From NCBI GenBank assembly GCA_934247115.1, contig CAKQIY010000007.1:1-64000 (forward strand): a DNA stretch of 64,000 bases, written 5' to 3'. Under the pieces are notes generated by a model. It saw nothing but the letters and a program-made list of their open reading frames with translations. It was not told the origin of the DNA and did no database searches. Positions 27,364 to 35,609 of the stretch are shown in pieces. Origin of the DNA: an uncultured Coprococcus sp. (GTDB lineage: Bacteria; Bacillota; Clostridia; Lachnospirales; Lachnospiraceae). Position 1 is the stretch's first letter. Each line of letters starts with the position of its first letter. Made by a program: the position numbers and the translations under genes.

Positions 27364-28410
27364 TTATTTCATTCTGACATAATAGGTAGACTTGCCTGTA
27401 CCGCCTCTGCCTATATCGCCCTCTTTTACGAGTTTTCTGAGTGCACCCTCTACCGAACTGATGCTGAGGGTCGGACAAAGTTCCATTATATCCTGCTTTG
27501 TAAACTTTCCTATTTTCAGCAGTATCGCTTTTCGCACCATCTCAATCGCCGGCATCTTTTCCTCTACAATTGCAAAGCGCTCCTCAAAATCCTTGTAAGC
27601 AGCAAGTATCGTTCCAAGGAGATACTTTATAAACGGAATCACATCCTCCGTTCCCTCATGCCAGCCTGCCTGCGCTTTTCCAAGTGACTCATAATATAAC
27701 TCCTTATTTCCTGCGATCTTAGCCTCAAGGGAAATATACTTTCCTACATAGAATCCACTTCTATATAACAAAAGCGTTGTGAGCAGTCTGCTCATTCTGC
27801 CATTGCCATCATTAAACGGATGTATGCACAGAAAATCATGTATGAAAACAGGAATGACGATCAGCGGCTCCACCTCGAAATTACCGATCACCCTGTTGTA
27901 TTCCCCACATATCCTGTCCAACGCTTCCGGTGTCTCAAATGGAGCCATCGGCGTGAACAGGACTTCCGTATGCCCATCAGGATAAGTTGCGCTGATATAG
28001 TTCTGCACGGTCTTTGTTCTTCCTGCAAACGGGTTATTCATATGACTGTACAACATCTTATGCAGCTGAAGTATATAATTCTGAGTTATAGGTATCGCAT
28101 CAAAGCTTTCATGTATAACCCCTAGTACATCCCTGTAACCTGCTATCTCTTCCTCGGCTCTGTTCTTCGGTGTGGTCTTCTCCTCAACCAACTGCTTTAT
28201 TCTTGTATTTGTTGTGACTATACCCTCTATGGCATTGGACGCCTCCGTGCTCTGGATCTTTGCTATCTCAACAAGCTTATCCAGTTCATCTGGACGCTGT
28301 CTTAAATACAGTTCCTGTTTACCTGCATATCTATATATTGCAGCTATGAGTCCAAGCACTTCAGAATCCCATTTTTCTTCTTTTATTTTACTGTAATTAA
28401 AAGTTCTCAT
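27364..28410 (-). CDS. Fic-domain protein (class II) with C-terminal winged helix
   Basis: The active-site motif HPFNDGNGRMSR is complete, with catalytic His197. The N-terminal inhibitory helix is canonical (SNAIEGI, Ser58 and Glu62), so the enzyme should be self-inhibited. The last 70 residues (FTKQDIMELCPTLSISSVEG) form a winged-helix-like segment. At 348 residues it has the usual size and it is clearly different from the Fic protein at 3.8-4.8 kb. The ATG is next to AAGGGA; AAGGAG lies 12 bases away. Several TTAAGG boxes lie over its promoter. It probably AMPylates a protein; the target is unknown. Confidence 0.92.
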   Translation of the reverse strand: MRTFNYSKIKEEKWDSEVLGLIAAIYRYAGKQELYLRQRPDELDKLVEIAKIQSTEASNAIEGIVTTNTRIKQLVEEKTTPKNRAEEEIAGYRDVLGVIHESFDAIPITQNYILQLHKMLYSHMNNPFAGRTKTVQNYISATYPDGHTEVLFTPMAPFETPEALDRICGEYNRVIGNFEVEPLIVIPVFIHDFLCIHPFNDGNGRMSRLLTTLLLYRSGFYVGKYISLEAKIAGNKELYYESLGKAQAGWHEGTEDVIPFIKYLLGTILAAYKDFEERFAIVEEKMPAIEMVRKAILLKIGKFTKQDIMELCPTLSISSVEGALRKLVKEGDIGRGGTGKSTYYVRMK

Positions 28411-28411
28411 T

Positions 28412-28509
28412 CCCTTAACTCGCTCCTTTTTCCTTAAATATTAGCACATTTTAAGGGAAAGTCAACCCAGTTAAGGGCATTTCCCCTCAAAGTTCTATCA
28501 ATTTTAAGG
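28412..28509. promoter_or_regulatory. Cluster of TTAAGG/CCTTAA boxes over the Fic promoter
   Basis: Five copies of TTAAGG or its complement occur within 98 bases, at about 28412, 28432, 28451, 28471 and 28504. Two of them flank the -10 box in inverted orientation and others lie at the -35 and at the ribosome binding site. The roughly 20-base (two-turn) spacing suggests a protein that binds several sites along one face. Confidence 0.5.
28438..28465 (-). promoter_or_regulatory. Promoter of the second Fic gene
   Basis: TTGACT (28460-28465), 16-base spacer, TAATAT (28438-28443) preceded by TGC. Confidence 0.65.
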
Positions 28510-28552
28510 TTATCCAATTGTATACTATTTATGCAGCTTACTAAGTGAACTC

Positions 28553-28590
28553 TCAAAAAACCACCACATCAAACTGATGATGCGGTGGTT
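28553..28590 (-). terminator. Terminator of cysK
   Basis: A 13-bp stem on minus (AACCACCGCATCA with TGATGTGGTGGTT, one G-U pair) and a six-base loop, followed by a U run. Confidence 0.85.
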
Positions 28591-28632
28591 TTACATATAA
28601 ATTCTATATCACAGCAATTACTTTATATCCAT

Positions 28633-29562
28633 TTAGCCGAATAACGGAGTTGAGTAATATCTGTCTCCACTGTCTGGAAGAAGAACTACGATGTTCTTGC
28701 CTGCATACTCAGGGCGCTCTGCGATCTGCTTTGCTGCAAAGTAAGCTGCACCTGATGAGATTCCTACGAGGATTCCCTCTGCTGATGCGATCTCCTTTGC
28801 TGCTGCAAATGCGTCGTCATTCTCAACGGCGATGATCTCGTCATATACCTTTGTGTTAAGTGTGTCAGGAACAAATCCTGCACCGATTCCCTGTATCTTG
28901 TGTGCTCCTGAAACGCCCTTTGAGAGGACCGGTGATGTGGCAGGCTCAACTGCGATAACCTTTACATCTGGATTCTTCTCCTTCAGATACTCGCCAACGC
29001 CTGTGATAGTTCCACCTGTTCCGATACCGGCTACAAATACATCTACATTGCCGTCTGTGTCCTCCCAGATCTCAGGACCAGTTGTGAGTCTGTGTGCCTT
29101 TGGATTGGATGGATTTACGAACTGTCCAGCTACAAAGCTGCCAGGGATCTCCTTTGAAAGCTCATCAGCCTTTGCGATGGCTCCCTTCATTCCCTTTGTT
29201 CCGTCTGTGAGAACTATCTCTGCACCGTATGCCTTGATGATGTTACGTCTCTCAACGCTCATGGTCTCAGGCATAACGATGATCGCCTTGTAACCCTTGG
29301 CTGTTGCTATGGATGCAAGACCGATACCTGTGTTACCTGATGTAGGCTCGATGATGGTTGCACCCGGCTTGAGTGTTCCATCCTTCTCAGCATCCTCGAT
29401 CATCTGGAATGCGATTCTGTCCTTTACACTTCCTGCTGGGTTAAAGTACTCCAGCTTCGCAAGGATATTTGCCTTGAGATCATTCTTCTTCTCTATGTTC
29501 GAAAGCTCCAGAAGTGGAGTCTTACCTATAAGCTCTGCTGCGCTCTTATATATATTACTCAT
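28633..29562 (-). CDS. cysK: Cysteine synthase A (O-acetylserine sulfhydrylase)
   Basis: Makes cysteine from O-acetylserine and sulfide with pyridoxal phosphate. The PLP lysine is Lys47 in NPAGSVKDRIA, the phosphate loop is PTSGNTGIGLA, and GAHKIQGIGAGFVP and GISSGAA complete the family pattern. At 309 residues it has standard length. It lies downstream of metY on the same strand with a hairpin between them, so it may also have its own promoter. It likely belongs to the regulon of the Rrf2 regulator encoded 2 kb away. The ribosome binding site (GGAAAGG) is unusually distant from the ATG. Confidence 0.96.
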   Translation of the reverse strand: MSNIYKSAAELIGKTPLLELSNIEKKNDLKANILAKLEYFNPAGSVKDRIAFQMIEDAEKDGTLKPGATIIEPTSGNTGIGLASIATAKGYKAIIVMPETMSVERRNIIKAYGAEIVLTDGTKGMKGAIAKADELSKEIPGSFVAGQFVNPSNPKAHRLTTGPEIWEDTDGNVDVFVAGIGTGGTITGVGEYLKEKNPDVKVIAVEPATSPVLSKGVSGAHKIQGIGAGFVPDTLNTKVYDEIIAVENDDAFAAAKEIASAEGILVGISSGAAYFAAKQIAERPEYAGKNIVVLLPDSGDRYYSTPLFG

Positions 29563-29650
29563 ATTATTGTACCATTACCTTTCCTGATATTTATTACGTT
29601 CACTATTTGTAGTCTTCTCTTATATTCTACTCATTGTCCATCTGTTTTAA

Positions 29651-29703
29651 ACGACGCTGGGCTTCAACATGTCATTCAAAATGTCATCCAAAGCCAGCGC
29701 CGT
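29651..29703 (-). terminator. Probable terminator or processing hairpin after metY
   Basis: ACGGCGCTGG-CTT pairs with AAGCCCAGCGTCGT (one G-U pair, one bulge) around a loop of about 25 bases, followed by TTTAAAA. The U run is short, so some read-through into cysK is likely. Confidence 0.55.
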
Positions 29704-29726
29704 CTTATATTCATTATTTATATCGA

Positions 29727-31037
29727 TTACTCCTGGATTGCCTTGAACGCCTCGTCAAGATCCTCGATTATATCGTCTATGTTCTCAGTACCGATTGAAA
29801 GTCTGATCGTGTTCTGCTTGATTCCCTGATCGATAAGCTCAGCCTCATTCAGCTCTGAGTGAGTTGTTGATGCCGGGTGGATAGCCAGTGACTTAACATC
29901 AGCGACATTTGCAAGAAGTGAGAATATCTCCAGATTGTCGATGAACTTCTTGGCTGTCTCTGCATCGCCCTTTATCTCAAAAGTGAAGATAGAACCACCG
30001 CCGTTAGGGAAGTACTTCTTGTACAGTCTCTGCTGCTCAGGATCTGTTGATACTGAAGGGTGATTTACCTTCTCAACAAGTGGATGGTTGTTCAGGTACT
30101 CAACTACCTTGAGTGCATTTGATACATGTCTCTCAACACGGAGTGACAGTGTCTCAAGTCCCTGAAGGAATATCCATGAGTGTATTGGTGAGATCGTAGC
30201 ACCTGTGTCACGGAGAAGGATAGCTCTGATTCTTGTGACAAATGCTGCAGGGCCTGCTGCGTCTACAAAGCTTACACCGTGGTAGCTCTCATTTGGCTCA
30301 GTGAGCTGTGGGAACTTGCCTGATGCCTTCCAGTCGAAGTTACCGCTGTCGATGATGACACCACCGATAGTTGTTCCGTGTCCACCGATGAACTTTGTCG
30401 CTGAGTGAACTACGATGTCCGCACCGTACTCGATAGGTCTTACAAGGTATGGTGTTGCAAATGTGCTGTCGATCACAAGTGGAATCTTGTGTGCGTGAGC
30501 GATCTTTGCAATTGTCTCGATATCTGAAACCTCTGAGTTAGGATTTCCAAGAACCTCGATGTAGAGGGCCTTTGTGTTCTCCTGGATAGCATCCTCAAAT
30601 GCCTGTGGATCAAGTGGATCAACGAATGTTGTATCTACATTGTAATCCTTGAGTGTATGTGCAAGGAGATTGTATGTTCCACCGTAGATATTCTTTGCTG
30701 CTACGATGTGGTCTCCTGCAAGTGCAAGGTTCTGAATTGTGTATGTTACTGATGCTGCACCTGAACCAACTGCCAGTGCTGCAACGCCGCCCTCGAGGGC
30801 TGCGATTCTTCTCTCAAATACATCCTCTGTTGGATTTGTAAGTCTTCCGTAGATGTTGCCGGCATCCTTGAGTGCGAATCTGTCAGCTGCATGCTGTGAG
30901 TTGTGGAATACGAATGATGATGTCTGGTAGATTGGTACCGCTCTTGCATCTGTAACCGGATCTGCTGTCTCCTGTCCTACGTGTAACTGTAATGTCTCAA
31001 ACTTTAAATTTCTCTCTGCTCTTGTCTTCTTTGCCAT
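29727..31037 (-). CDS. metY: O-acetylhomoserine sulfhydrylase (aminocarboxypropyltransferase)
   Basis: A Cys/Met-metabolism PLP enzyme that makes homocysteine from O-acetylhomoserine and sulfide. The PLP lysine is Lys215 in VHSATKFIGGHG; RLTNPT, GSGAASV and SLAIHPASTTHSEL are family blocks. The length of 436 residues is typical of MetY, longer than MetB/MetC. The ATG at 31037 has AAGGAG nine bases upstream; an upstream in-frame start has no support. A promoter and a Cys-rich leader peptide gene precede it, and the Rrf2 regulator is divergent, which points to control by cysteine availability. Confidence 0.95.
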   Translation of the reverse strand: MAKKTRAERNLKFETLQLHVGQETADPVTDARAVPIYQTSSFVFHNSQHAADRFALKDAGNIYGRLTNPTEDVFERRIAALEGGVAALAVGSGAASVTYTIQNLALAGDHIVAAKNIYGGTYNLLAHTLKDYNVDTTFVDPLDPQAFEDAIQENTKALYIEVLGNPNSEVSDIETIAKIAHAHKIPLVIDSTFATPYLVRPIEYGADIVVHSATKFIGGHGTTIGGVIIDSGNFDWKASGKFPQLTEPNESYHGVSFVDAAGPAAFVTRIRAILLRDTGATISPIHSWIFLQGLETLSLRVERHVSNALKVVEYLNNHPLVEKVNHPSVSTDPEQQRLYKKYFPNGGGSIFTFEIKGDAETAKKFIDNLEIFSLLANVADVKSLAIHPASTTHSELNEAELIDQGIKQNTIRLSIGTENIDDIIEDLDEAFKAIQE

Positions 31038-31206
31038 GATCTTATTCTCCTTAAATTCAAATATTTTATCTGTCATGCGCACATGCCCATTCATCTTGTC
31101 ATGTATGTAAGCTCATGTGACATTATACTCTTCTTTATTATTCTCTGTCTATTATGTATGATCTGTTATTTATATCTGTGTCATGATAATTTGTTCTGTG
31201 TTCGCT

Positions 31207-31290
31207 TTAACAGCAGCAACACATGACTTCTATGCAACACATTCGTCTGTCTTCGTTAAGGTACTGTGGTTTAAATGTCCTTCCCAGCAT
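31207..31290 (-). CDS. Cysteine-rich 27-residue leader peptide upstream of metY
   Basis: A short gene in the metY leader, with AGAGGTG about seven bases before ATG. The peptide begins MLGRTFKPQYLNEDRR and ends MCCIEVMCCCC: six of its last ten residues are cysteine, four of them just before the stop. This is the design of an attenuation peptide: ribosomes would stall at the Cys codons when charged tRNA-Cys is scarce. It starts about 110 bases after a strong promoter and ends about 170 bases before metY. The following RNA is AU-rich with only weak helices, so the switch may act on translation or RNA processing rather than on a classic terminator. Confidence 0.72.
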   Translation of the reverse strand: MLGRTFKPQYLNEDRRMCCIEVMCCCC

Positions 31291-31386
31291 ATCAACACCT
31301 CTTTCTCGATTTTCGTCTTTGAAATTTGACTTGATCGTATCATTTCTGTGATTATTTTTACTTTTCACATAATTCCTACTCGGAAA

Positions 31387-31405
31387 CTATGAATTAAGCA
31401 TAGCT
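31387..31405. promoter_or_regulatory. Candidate operator in the metY/Rrf2 intergenic region
   Basis: CTATG and CATAG flank AATTAAG just downstream of the metY -10 box; GGAATTA occurs on either side. The location suits repression of metY by the divergent Rrf2 regulator, but the match to a known CymR box was not tested. Confidence 0.35.
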
Positions 31406-31407
31406 GT

Positions 31408-31436
31408 ATATTACAGCCTAATTCCCACTTTGTCAA
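31408..31436 (-). promoter_or_regulatory. Promoter of the leader peptide-metY transcript
   Basis: TTGACA (31431-31436), 17-base spacer, TAATAT (31408-31413). Confidence 0.75.
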
Positions 31437-31456
31437 TAGGTTTTTTATGAATTATC

Positions 31457-31484
31457 TTGATTGTTTTTTTTCAGATGTTATAAT
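31457..31484 (+). promoter_or_regulatory. Promoter of the Rrf2 regulator gene
   Basis: TTGATT (31457-31462), 16-base spacer, perfect TATAAT (31479-31484) with TGT before it. Its -35 is only about 20 bases from the -35 of the divergent metY promoter. Confidence 0.7.
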
Positions 31485-31541
31485 AGACATGTAAATGATA
31501 TGAAATCATCAGTAAATACAGGCATTTGGGAGGTTTATATT

Positions 31542-31976
31542 ATGAAAGTATCCACAAAAGGACGTTACGCTCTGCGTTTCCTTATAAATATAGCGGCAAG
31601 GACAGACGGCAAACCCGTGAGCATCAAAGATGTTGCCGCACAGGAAGAGATATCCGAGAAGTACCTTGAGCAGATCACATCTGTTCTGAACTCAGGTGGA
31701 CTGGTGAAGAGCACCAGAGGACCGCAGGGAGGCTACCTTCTCCGAAAAGCCCCAGAAGACATAACAGTGGGCATGGTCTTAAGGCTCACCGAGGGCGGCA
31801 TATCACCTGTTGCGTGTCTTGATGCAGATGAATTCCAATGCGACCGCGAGGCAAAATGCTCCACAATAGGACTGTGGCGCAGACTGGACAAAGCGATCCG
31901 GGACGTGATAGACACCACCACCATCGCTGACCTTGTGGCAGAAAGACCTGAGGCAGCAGACAACTATTGCATTTAA
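31542..31976 (+). CDS. Rrf2-family regulator, CymR/IscR-like
   Basis: A 144-residue Rrf2 protein: MKVSTKGRYALRFLINIA at the start, the winged helix ISEKYLEQITSVLNSGGLV and the wing STRGPQGGYLL. It has three cysteines in the effector loop (ACLDADEFQC then CST), spaced much like the Fe-S ligands of IscR, so it could sense Fe-S status or thiols. Its divergence from metY and closeness to cysK suggest a CymR-like role in sulfur metabolism. GGGAGG lies eight bases before ATG 31542; the longer in-frame start is ignored. Confidence 0.9.
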   Translation: MKVSTKGRYALRFLINIAARTDGKPVSIKDVAAQEEISEKYLEQITSVLNSGGLVKSTRGPQGGYLLRKAPEDITVGMVLRLTEGGISPVACLDADEFQCDREAKCSTIGLWRRLDKAIRDVIDTTTIADLVAERPEAADNYCI

Positions 31977-32000
31977 ATTATATTTACCCTATCAAAGCAT

Positions 32001-32058
32001 AAAAGCATGTATATATGATTTCCAGCAAGGCAGCTGGGATTCATATATACATGCTTTT
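32001..32058. terminator. Bidirectional terminator between the Rrf2 gene and the hypothetical gene
   Basis: An 18-bp perfect outer stem (AAAAGCATGTATATATGA with its complement) encloses an inner CCAGC/GCTGG hairpin. U-rich sequence follows on plus. It lies between two convergent genes. Confidence 0.8.
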
Positions 32059-32059
32059 G

Positions 32060-33256
32060 TTATATTTTTGACTTCAAAATCCGTACAACTTTCTCAACAT
32101 ACGGCTTCACGCCTTCCCAAGGCAACACGTCCTCCGGCATCTCAAAACCGTGTTCCTCACGGCACATATAATACCTGTTATCTATGTATTCACCATATTT
32201 TTCACAGAGTTCAGATACCTCCATGGTTCCGAAATCATCCAGCATCGTCACCGTCTTCACAAGTATGCTGTCACAGAAATCCTCGGCTATCTCCTCCACA
32301 CCCATGCACAGCATTTCCTCGGCGGGTCTTTTTTTATCTATGGAATATATCTGATCCATATAAAGCATTTCACCACTTCCCAGATCAATACTGCCAGCAT
32401 CGCCATCTATTGACCAGACCCTCGCATTATATTCCTTTGTCAGCTTTTCGCCTCTAAAATCCCAATACTGGATACTGGCCAGCTCTTCGCCTTCGGTGAC
32501 AAGTTTAAAGCTGTTCTCCATGCACATCAGGACTTCGCCATCAATTCTCTTGTTATGCTTTTCTCTATCCCGGCGAAGTTTCAGCCGGTGATTATACAAG
32601 TCCTCAGCATTTTCTATGAATCTCGTAACGCAAGTATACAGACATCGGATATCCTCCCTGTCCAGATCGATCAGACGGTAAAAATGTGCACTGTCAGGAA
32701 CTGCCCCACAATTTGTTCCTATCTCCAGCTCATACCGATCCGGCTTGTCACACTCCGGGTATCTCTTTATCCTTCTGAGAACATATCCATCCTCCACATG
32801 TGTCCCCTCAGTCCCAAGACACAGCACTTTTTCATACGGATCTCCGCTATTATTCCTCACGATCTGGGCATCTTCCATGTCTGAATCAAGTATAGTCCGT
32901 ATATCCGCCTTGAGCTGCCTGACATTTGGGAAGTCGTATGCCGCCGCATTTATCAGAGTCTCCCACACCGCTCTATCGTTTTCTTCGTTATCCTCAGACT
33001 TATCCTTTTCTGTATTTTCCAGGTTATTTCTCTTGCTTACAAGGAGCTGCATATGATAGTCAAATGACAGTATTTTATTCTCACCATTCTCAATGTCGAG
33101 TATATTATCTCCGTTCACGGCCTCCATATCCGGGCGTGTATAACAGAGCTTATATGTGCCATTCGTCCAACAGAAAATATCGTTAAAAAGATGACTGAGA
33201 TAATCATCGTCATGCTCGCAGCCTCTCTCACGTATAAACTTATATCCCTGTCTCAT
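32060..33256 (-). CDS. Hypothetical acidic 398-residue protein
   Basis: I do not recognise this protein. It is hydrophilic, rich in Asp/Glu, without signal peptide or membrane helices. A charged linker (KDKSEDNEENDR) separates the first 80 residues from the rest. Aromatic residues are frequent in FCWTNGTYKLCYTRP and IQYWDFRGEKLTKEYNAR, which looks like a small beta domain. GGGGG lies eight bases before the ATG at 33256. It is downstream of thrS's terminator and upstream of the Rrf2 terminator, so it appears to be transcribed alone. Confidence 0.75.
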   Translation of the reverse strand: MRQGYKFIRERGCEHDDDYLSHLFNDIFCWTNGTYKLCYTRPDMEAVNGDNILDIENGENKILSFDYHMQLLVSKRNNLENTEKDKSEDNEENDRAVWETLINAAAYDFPNVRQLKADIRTILDSDMEDAQIVRNNSGDPYEKVLCLGTEGTHVEDGYVLRRIKRYPECDKPDRYELEIGTNCGAVPDSAHFYRLIDLDREDIRCLYTCVTRFIENAEDLYNHRLKLRRDREKHNKRIDGEVLMCMENSFKLVTEGEELASIQYWDFRGEKLTKEYNARVWSIDGDAGSIDLGSGEMLYMDQIYSIDKKRPAEEMLCMGVEEIAEDFCDSILVKTVTMLDDFGTMEVSELCEKYGEYIDNRYYMCREEHGFEMPEDVLPWEGVKPYVEKVVRILKSKI

Positions 33257-33289
33257 ATCCTGTGCCCCCTCACATTATGCATTTATTTA

Positions 33290-33321
33290 CAAAAAAATAA
33301 TACCCTGTCCTTGCGGACAGG
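33290..33321 (-). terminator. Terminator of thrS
   Basis: ACCCTGTCC pairs perfectly with GGACAGGGT around GCAA, followed by ATTATTTTTTT on minus. Confidence 0.88.
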
Positions 33322-33353
33322 GTAAGTGAACCTGTGGTGTAAAATTTTCGCTC

Positions 33354-35117
33354 TTACTTGTGAGCCATTGTCTTGATCTCTGTGTCGATCTTCTGTACGA
33401 ACTCGTCAAGTGGAAGAACTGTTGTGTCAGCCTCACCGTGGAGTCTGTATGATACTGTTCCGTTCTCAGCCTCGTTGAATCCGATTACGAGAAGGTATGG
33501 AACCTTCTGAACCTGACCCTCACGCATACGATAACCAAGCTTCTCTGCTCTGTCGTCAAGCTCTACACGAACGTCGATGGCATCAAGGGCATCAACAACC
33601 TTATGAGCATAAGCCATGAGATCCTCGTTGTCTGTCTTTACAGGCATAACTCTTACCTGTACAGGTGCAAGCCATGTTGGAAGATTGCCCTTTGTCTCCT
33701 CAAGGATGTAAGCCATGAATCTGTCGAGAGATCCAAGGATAGCTCTGTGGAGAACTACAGGTGTCTTCTTCTCGCCGTCCTTGTCGATATACTTCAGATC
33801 GAACTTGGCTGGCAGACAGAAGTCGAGCTGACATGTCGAGAGTGTGTACTCATTTCCTACGGCCGGCTTAACATTTACATCAAGCTTTGGTCCGTAGAAT
33901 GCAGCCTCACCGATCTCCTCTGTGTAATCGATTCCTATATCATCAAGAACTCTTCTGAGAGCGTTCTCTGCTGTATTCCACATCTCATCGTCATCGTGAT
34001 ACTTTACCTTGTCCTCTGGGTCACGGAGTGACAGTACGCATCTGTAATCTGTGATTCCGAAATCCTTGTATGTGTCAAATATGAGCTTAACAACTCCTGC
34101 AAATTCTTCCTCGATCTGGTCTGGTGTCACAAATATATGTGAATCGTTCTGACAGAAGTGTCTTCCTCTCTCAATACCCTTGAGTGTACCACTTGCCTCA
34201 AATCTGAAGTCGTGTGCGATCTCAGCGATCCTGATAGGAAGATCCTTATATGAGTGCATCTTGTTTGCATATATCATCATGTGGTGTGGGCAGTTCATTG
34301 GACGAAGTACAAATGACTCTCCCTCCATCTCCATTGCAGGGAACATGTTGTCCTTGTAGTGATCCCAGTGACCTGATGTCTTGTAGAGGTTTACTGTACC
34401 TACACAAGGTGTCATAACGTGGAGGTAGCCAAGCTTTCTCTCCTTGCGCTTGATATAGTTCTCAAGCTCCTGCCATACTGTATATCCCTTTGGAAGGAAC
34501 ATTGGAAGTCCACGTCCTACGAGGTCATCAACCATGAAAAGCTGCATGTCCTTGCCGATCTTTCTGTGGTCTCTCTCCTTAGCCTCCTCAAGTAACTGAA
34601 GATGCTCCTCAAGCTCCTCCTTTGTAGGGAAGCACACACCATATATTCTCTGGAGAACCTTGTTCTTGCTGTCGCCCTTCCAGTAAGCTCCTGAATGTCT
34701 GATGAGCTTGAAGTTACGGCAAAGCTTTACATTGTCTACGTGAGGTCCACGGCAGAGGTCTGTGAAATCACCCTGCTCATAGCATGTGATCGTTCCATCC
34801 TCAAGTCCATTTATAAGATCGAGCTTGTATTCGTCATCCTTGAACATCTCAAGAGCTTCCTCCTTGGATATCTCCTTGCGGATGATCTTCTTGCCGCTCT
34901 TGGCAACCTTCTTCATCTCTTTCTCGATGGCTGCGAGATCTTCCTCGCCTCTGATAACGTCATCGCCGAGATCTACATCATAGTAGAATCCTTCAGCAAC
35001 TACCGGTCCTACCCAGAACTTTGCCTGTGGGTACAGATGCTTGATAGCCTGTGCCATAAGATGTGCACAGGAATGATTCAGTGTCTTAAGCTGTTCGTCT
35101 TCTTTGAAATTAACCAT
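33354..35117 (-). CDS. thrS: Threonyl-tRNA synthetase lacking the N-terminal TGS domain
   Basis: A class II synthetase that charges tRNA-Thr. It starts directly at the editing domain (LNHSCAHLMAQAIKHLYP, with HxxxH at 15-19 and DLCRGPHV later), so the usual TGS domain of about 60 residues is missing and the protein is 587 residues instead of about 640. The catalytic core has RPMNCPHHMMIY, a diverged motif 2 (RGRHFCQNDSHIF), and LHRAILGSLDRFM as motif 3; the C-terminal anticodon-binding domain is present. A T-box leader with a Thr codon precedes it. The ATG at 35117 is the only sensible start: no TGS coding sequence lies upstream. Confidence 0.94.
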   Translation of the reverse strand: MVNFKEDEQLKTLNHSCAHLMAQAIKHLYPQAKFWVGPVVAEGFYYDVDLGDDVIRGEEDLAAIEKEMKKVAKSGKKIIRKEISKEEALEMFKDDEYKLDLINGLEDGTITCYEQGDFTDLCRGPHVDNVKLCRNFKLIRHSGAYWKGDSKNKVLQRIYGVCFPTKEELEEHLQLLEEAKERDHRKIGKDMQLFMVDDLVGRGLPMFLPKGYTVWQELENYIKRKERKLGYLHVMTPCVGTVNLYKTSGHWDHYKDNMFPAMEMEGESFVLRPMNCPHHMMIYANKMHSYKDLPIRIAEIAHDFRFEASGTLKGIERGRHFCQNDSHIFVTPDQIEEEFAGVVKLIFDTYKDFGITDYRCVLSLRDPEDKVKYHDDDEMWNTAENALRRVLDDIGIDYTEEIGEAAFYGPKLDVNVKPAVGNEYTLSTCQLDFCLPAKFDLKYIDKDGEKKTPVVLHRAILGSLDRFMAYILEETKGNLPTWLAPVQVRVMPVKTDNEDLMAYAHKVVDALDAIDVRVELDDRAEKLGYRMREGQVQKVPYLLVIGFNEAENGTVSYRLHGEADTTVLPLDEFVQKIDTEIKTMAHK

Positions 35118-35227
35118 GTCAGTTCTCCTTTTTACTTCTTATAAAGTGAAAATACGTTGCAGACGCAGCAGACATCAATATATATTCTGCCCGGCGTCTG
35201 GTTATACATGAGTTTCCTGTAACAACT

Positions 35228-35492
35228 AAAAAAGCACCCTTAGATATATCCACTATCTAAGGGTGCGTATGCACGTTTCCACCTTAACTTTTAACTCAAT
35301 TATGCCTTTAACGCAGCTACGCGGTGACGCTTATATCGCGCACGGCTCGGGAGTGGTCTTCATGTGATATATCATAAGCTGCTCCCACCATATGTTCAGA
35401 ATTAATATTTGATCTCATCCGATCCACATATGCAGCTCTCTCTGGATGCCTCCATCACACTACTCTTTCCGTCTATGCCTTTGTCATATCTG
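35228..35492 (-). promoter_or_regulatory. T-box leader of thrS with Thr specifier
   Basis: Read on minus: AGAGAGCTGC and GCAGCT form part of stem I, GAAGACCACTCCCGAG contains a plausible specifier codon ACC (Thr), and AAGGTGGAAACGTG (35272-35285) is the T-box sequence, slightly changed from AGGGTGGNACCGCG. The terminator GCACCCTTAGATA/TATCTAAGGGTGC with a U run follows at 35228-35266 and competes with the antiterminator. Uncharged tRNA-Thr would allow read-through into thrS. A further CAGACGC/GCGTCTG hairpin lies between the terminator and thrS at about 35158-35201. Confidence 0.88.
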
Positions 35493-35498
35493 CCACCT

Positions 35499-35527
35499 AG
35501 TGTAGCACGATATATTTTTTTGCACAA
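35499..35527 (-). promoter_or_regulatory. Promoter of the thrS T-box transcript
   Basis: TTGTGC (35522-35527), 17-base spacer, TACACT (35499-35504) with TGC before the -10. Confidence 0.5.
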
Positions 35528-35609
35528 TAGTATTTTTTATTTTTTTGCCTTTATTTTTTCAACCATTTTCAGCCTTTTTCAGCCAATCAAACAGCCAACA
35601 GGCTTCTCA

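Noticed and set aside
31038..31456. SAM (S-box) riboswitch before metY
   Set aside because: No S-box core sequence or terminator pair was found; the Cys-rich leader ORF explains the region better.
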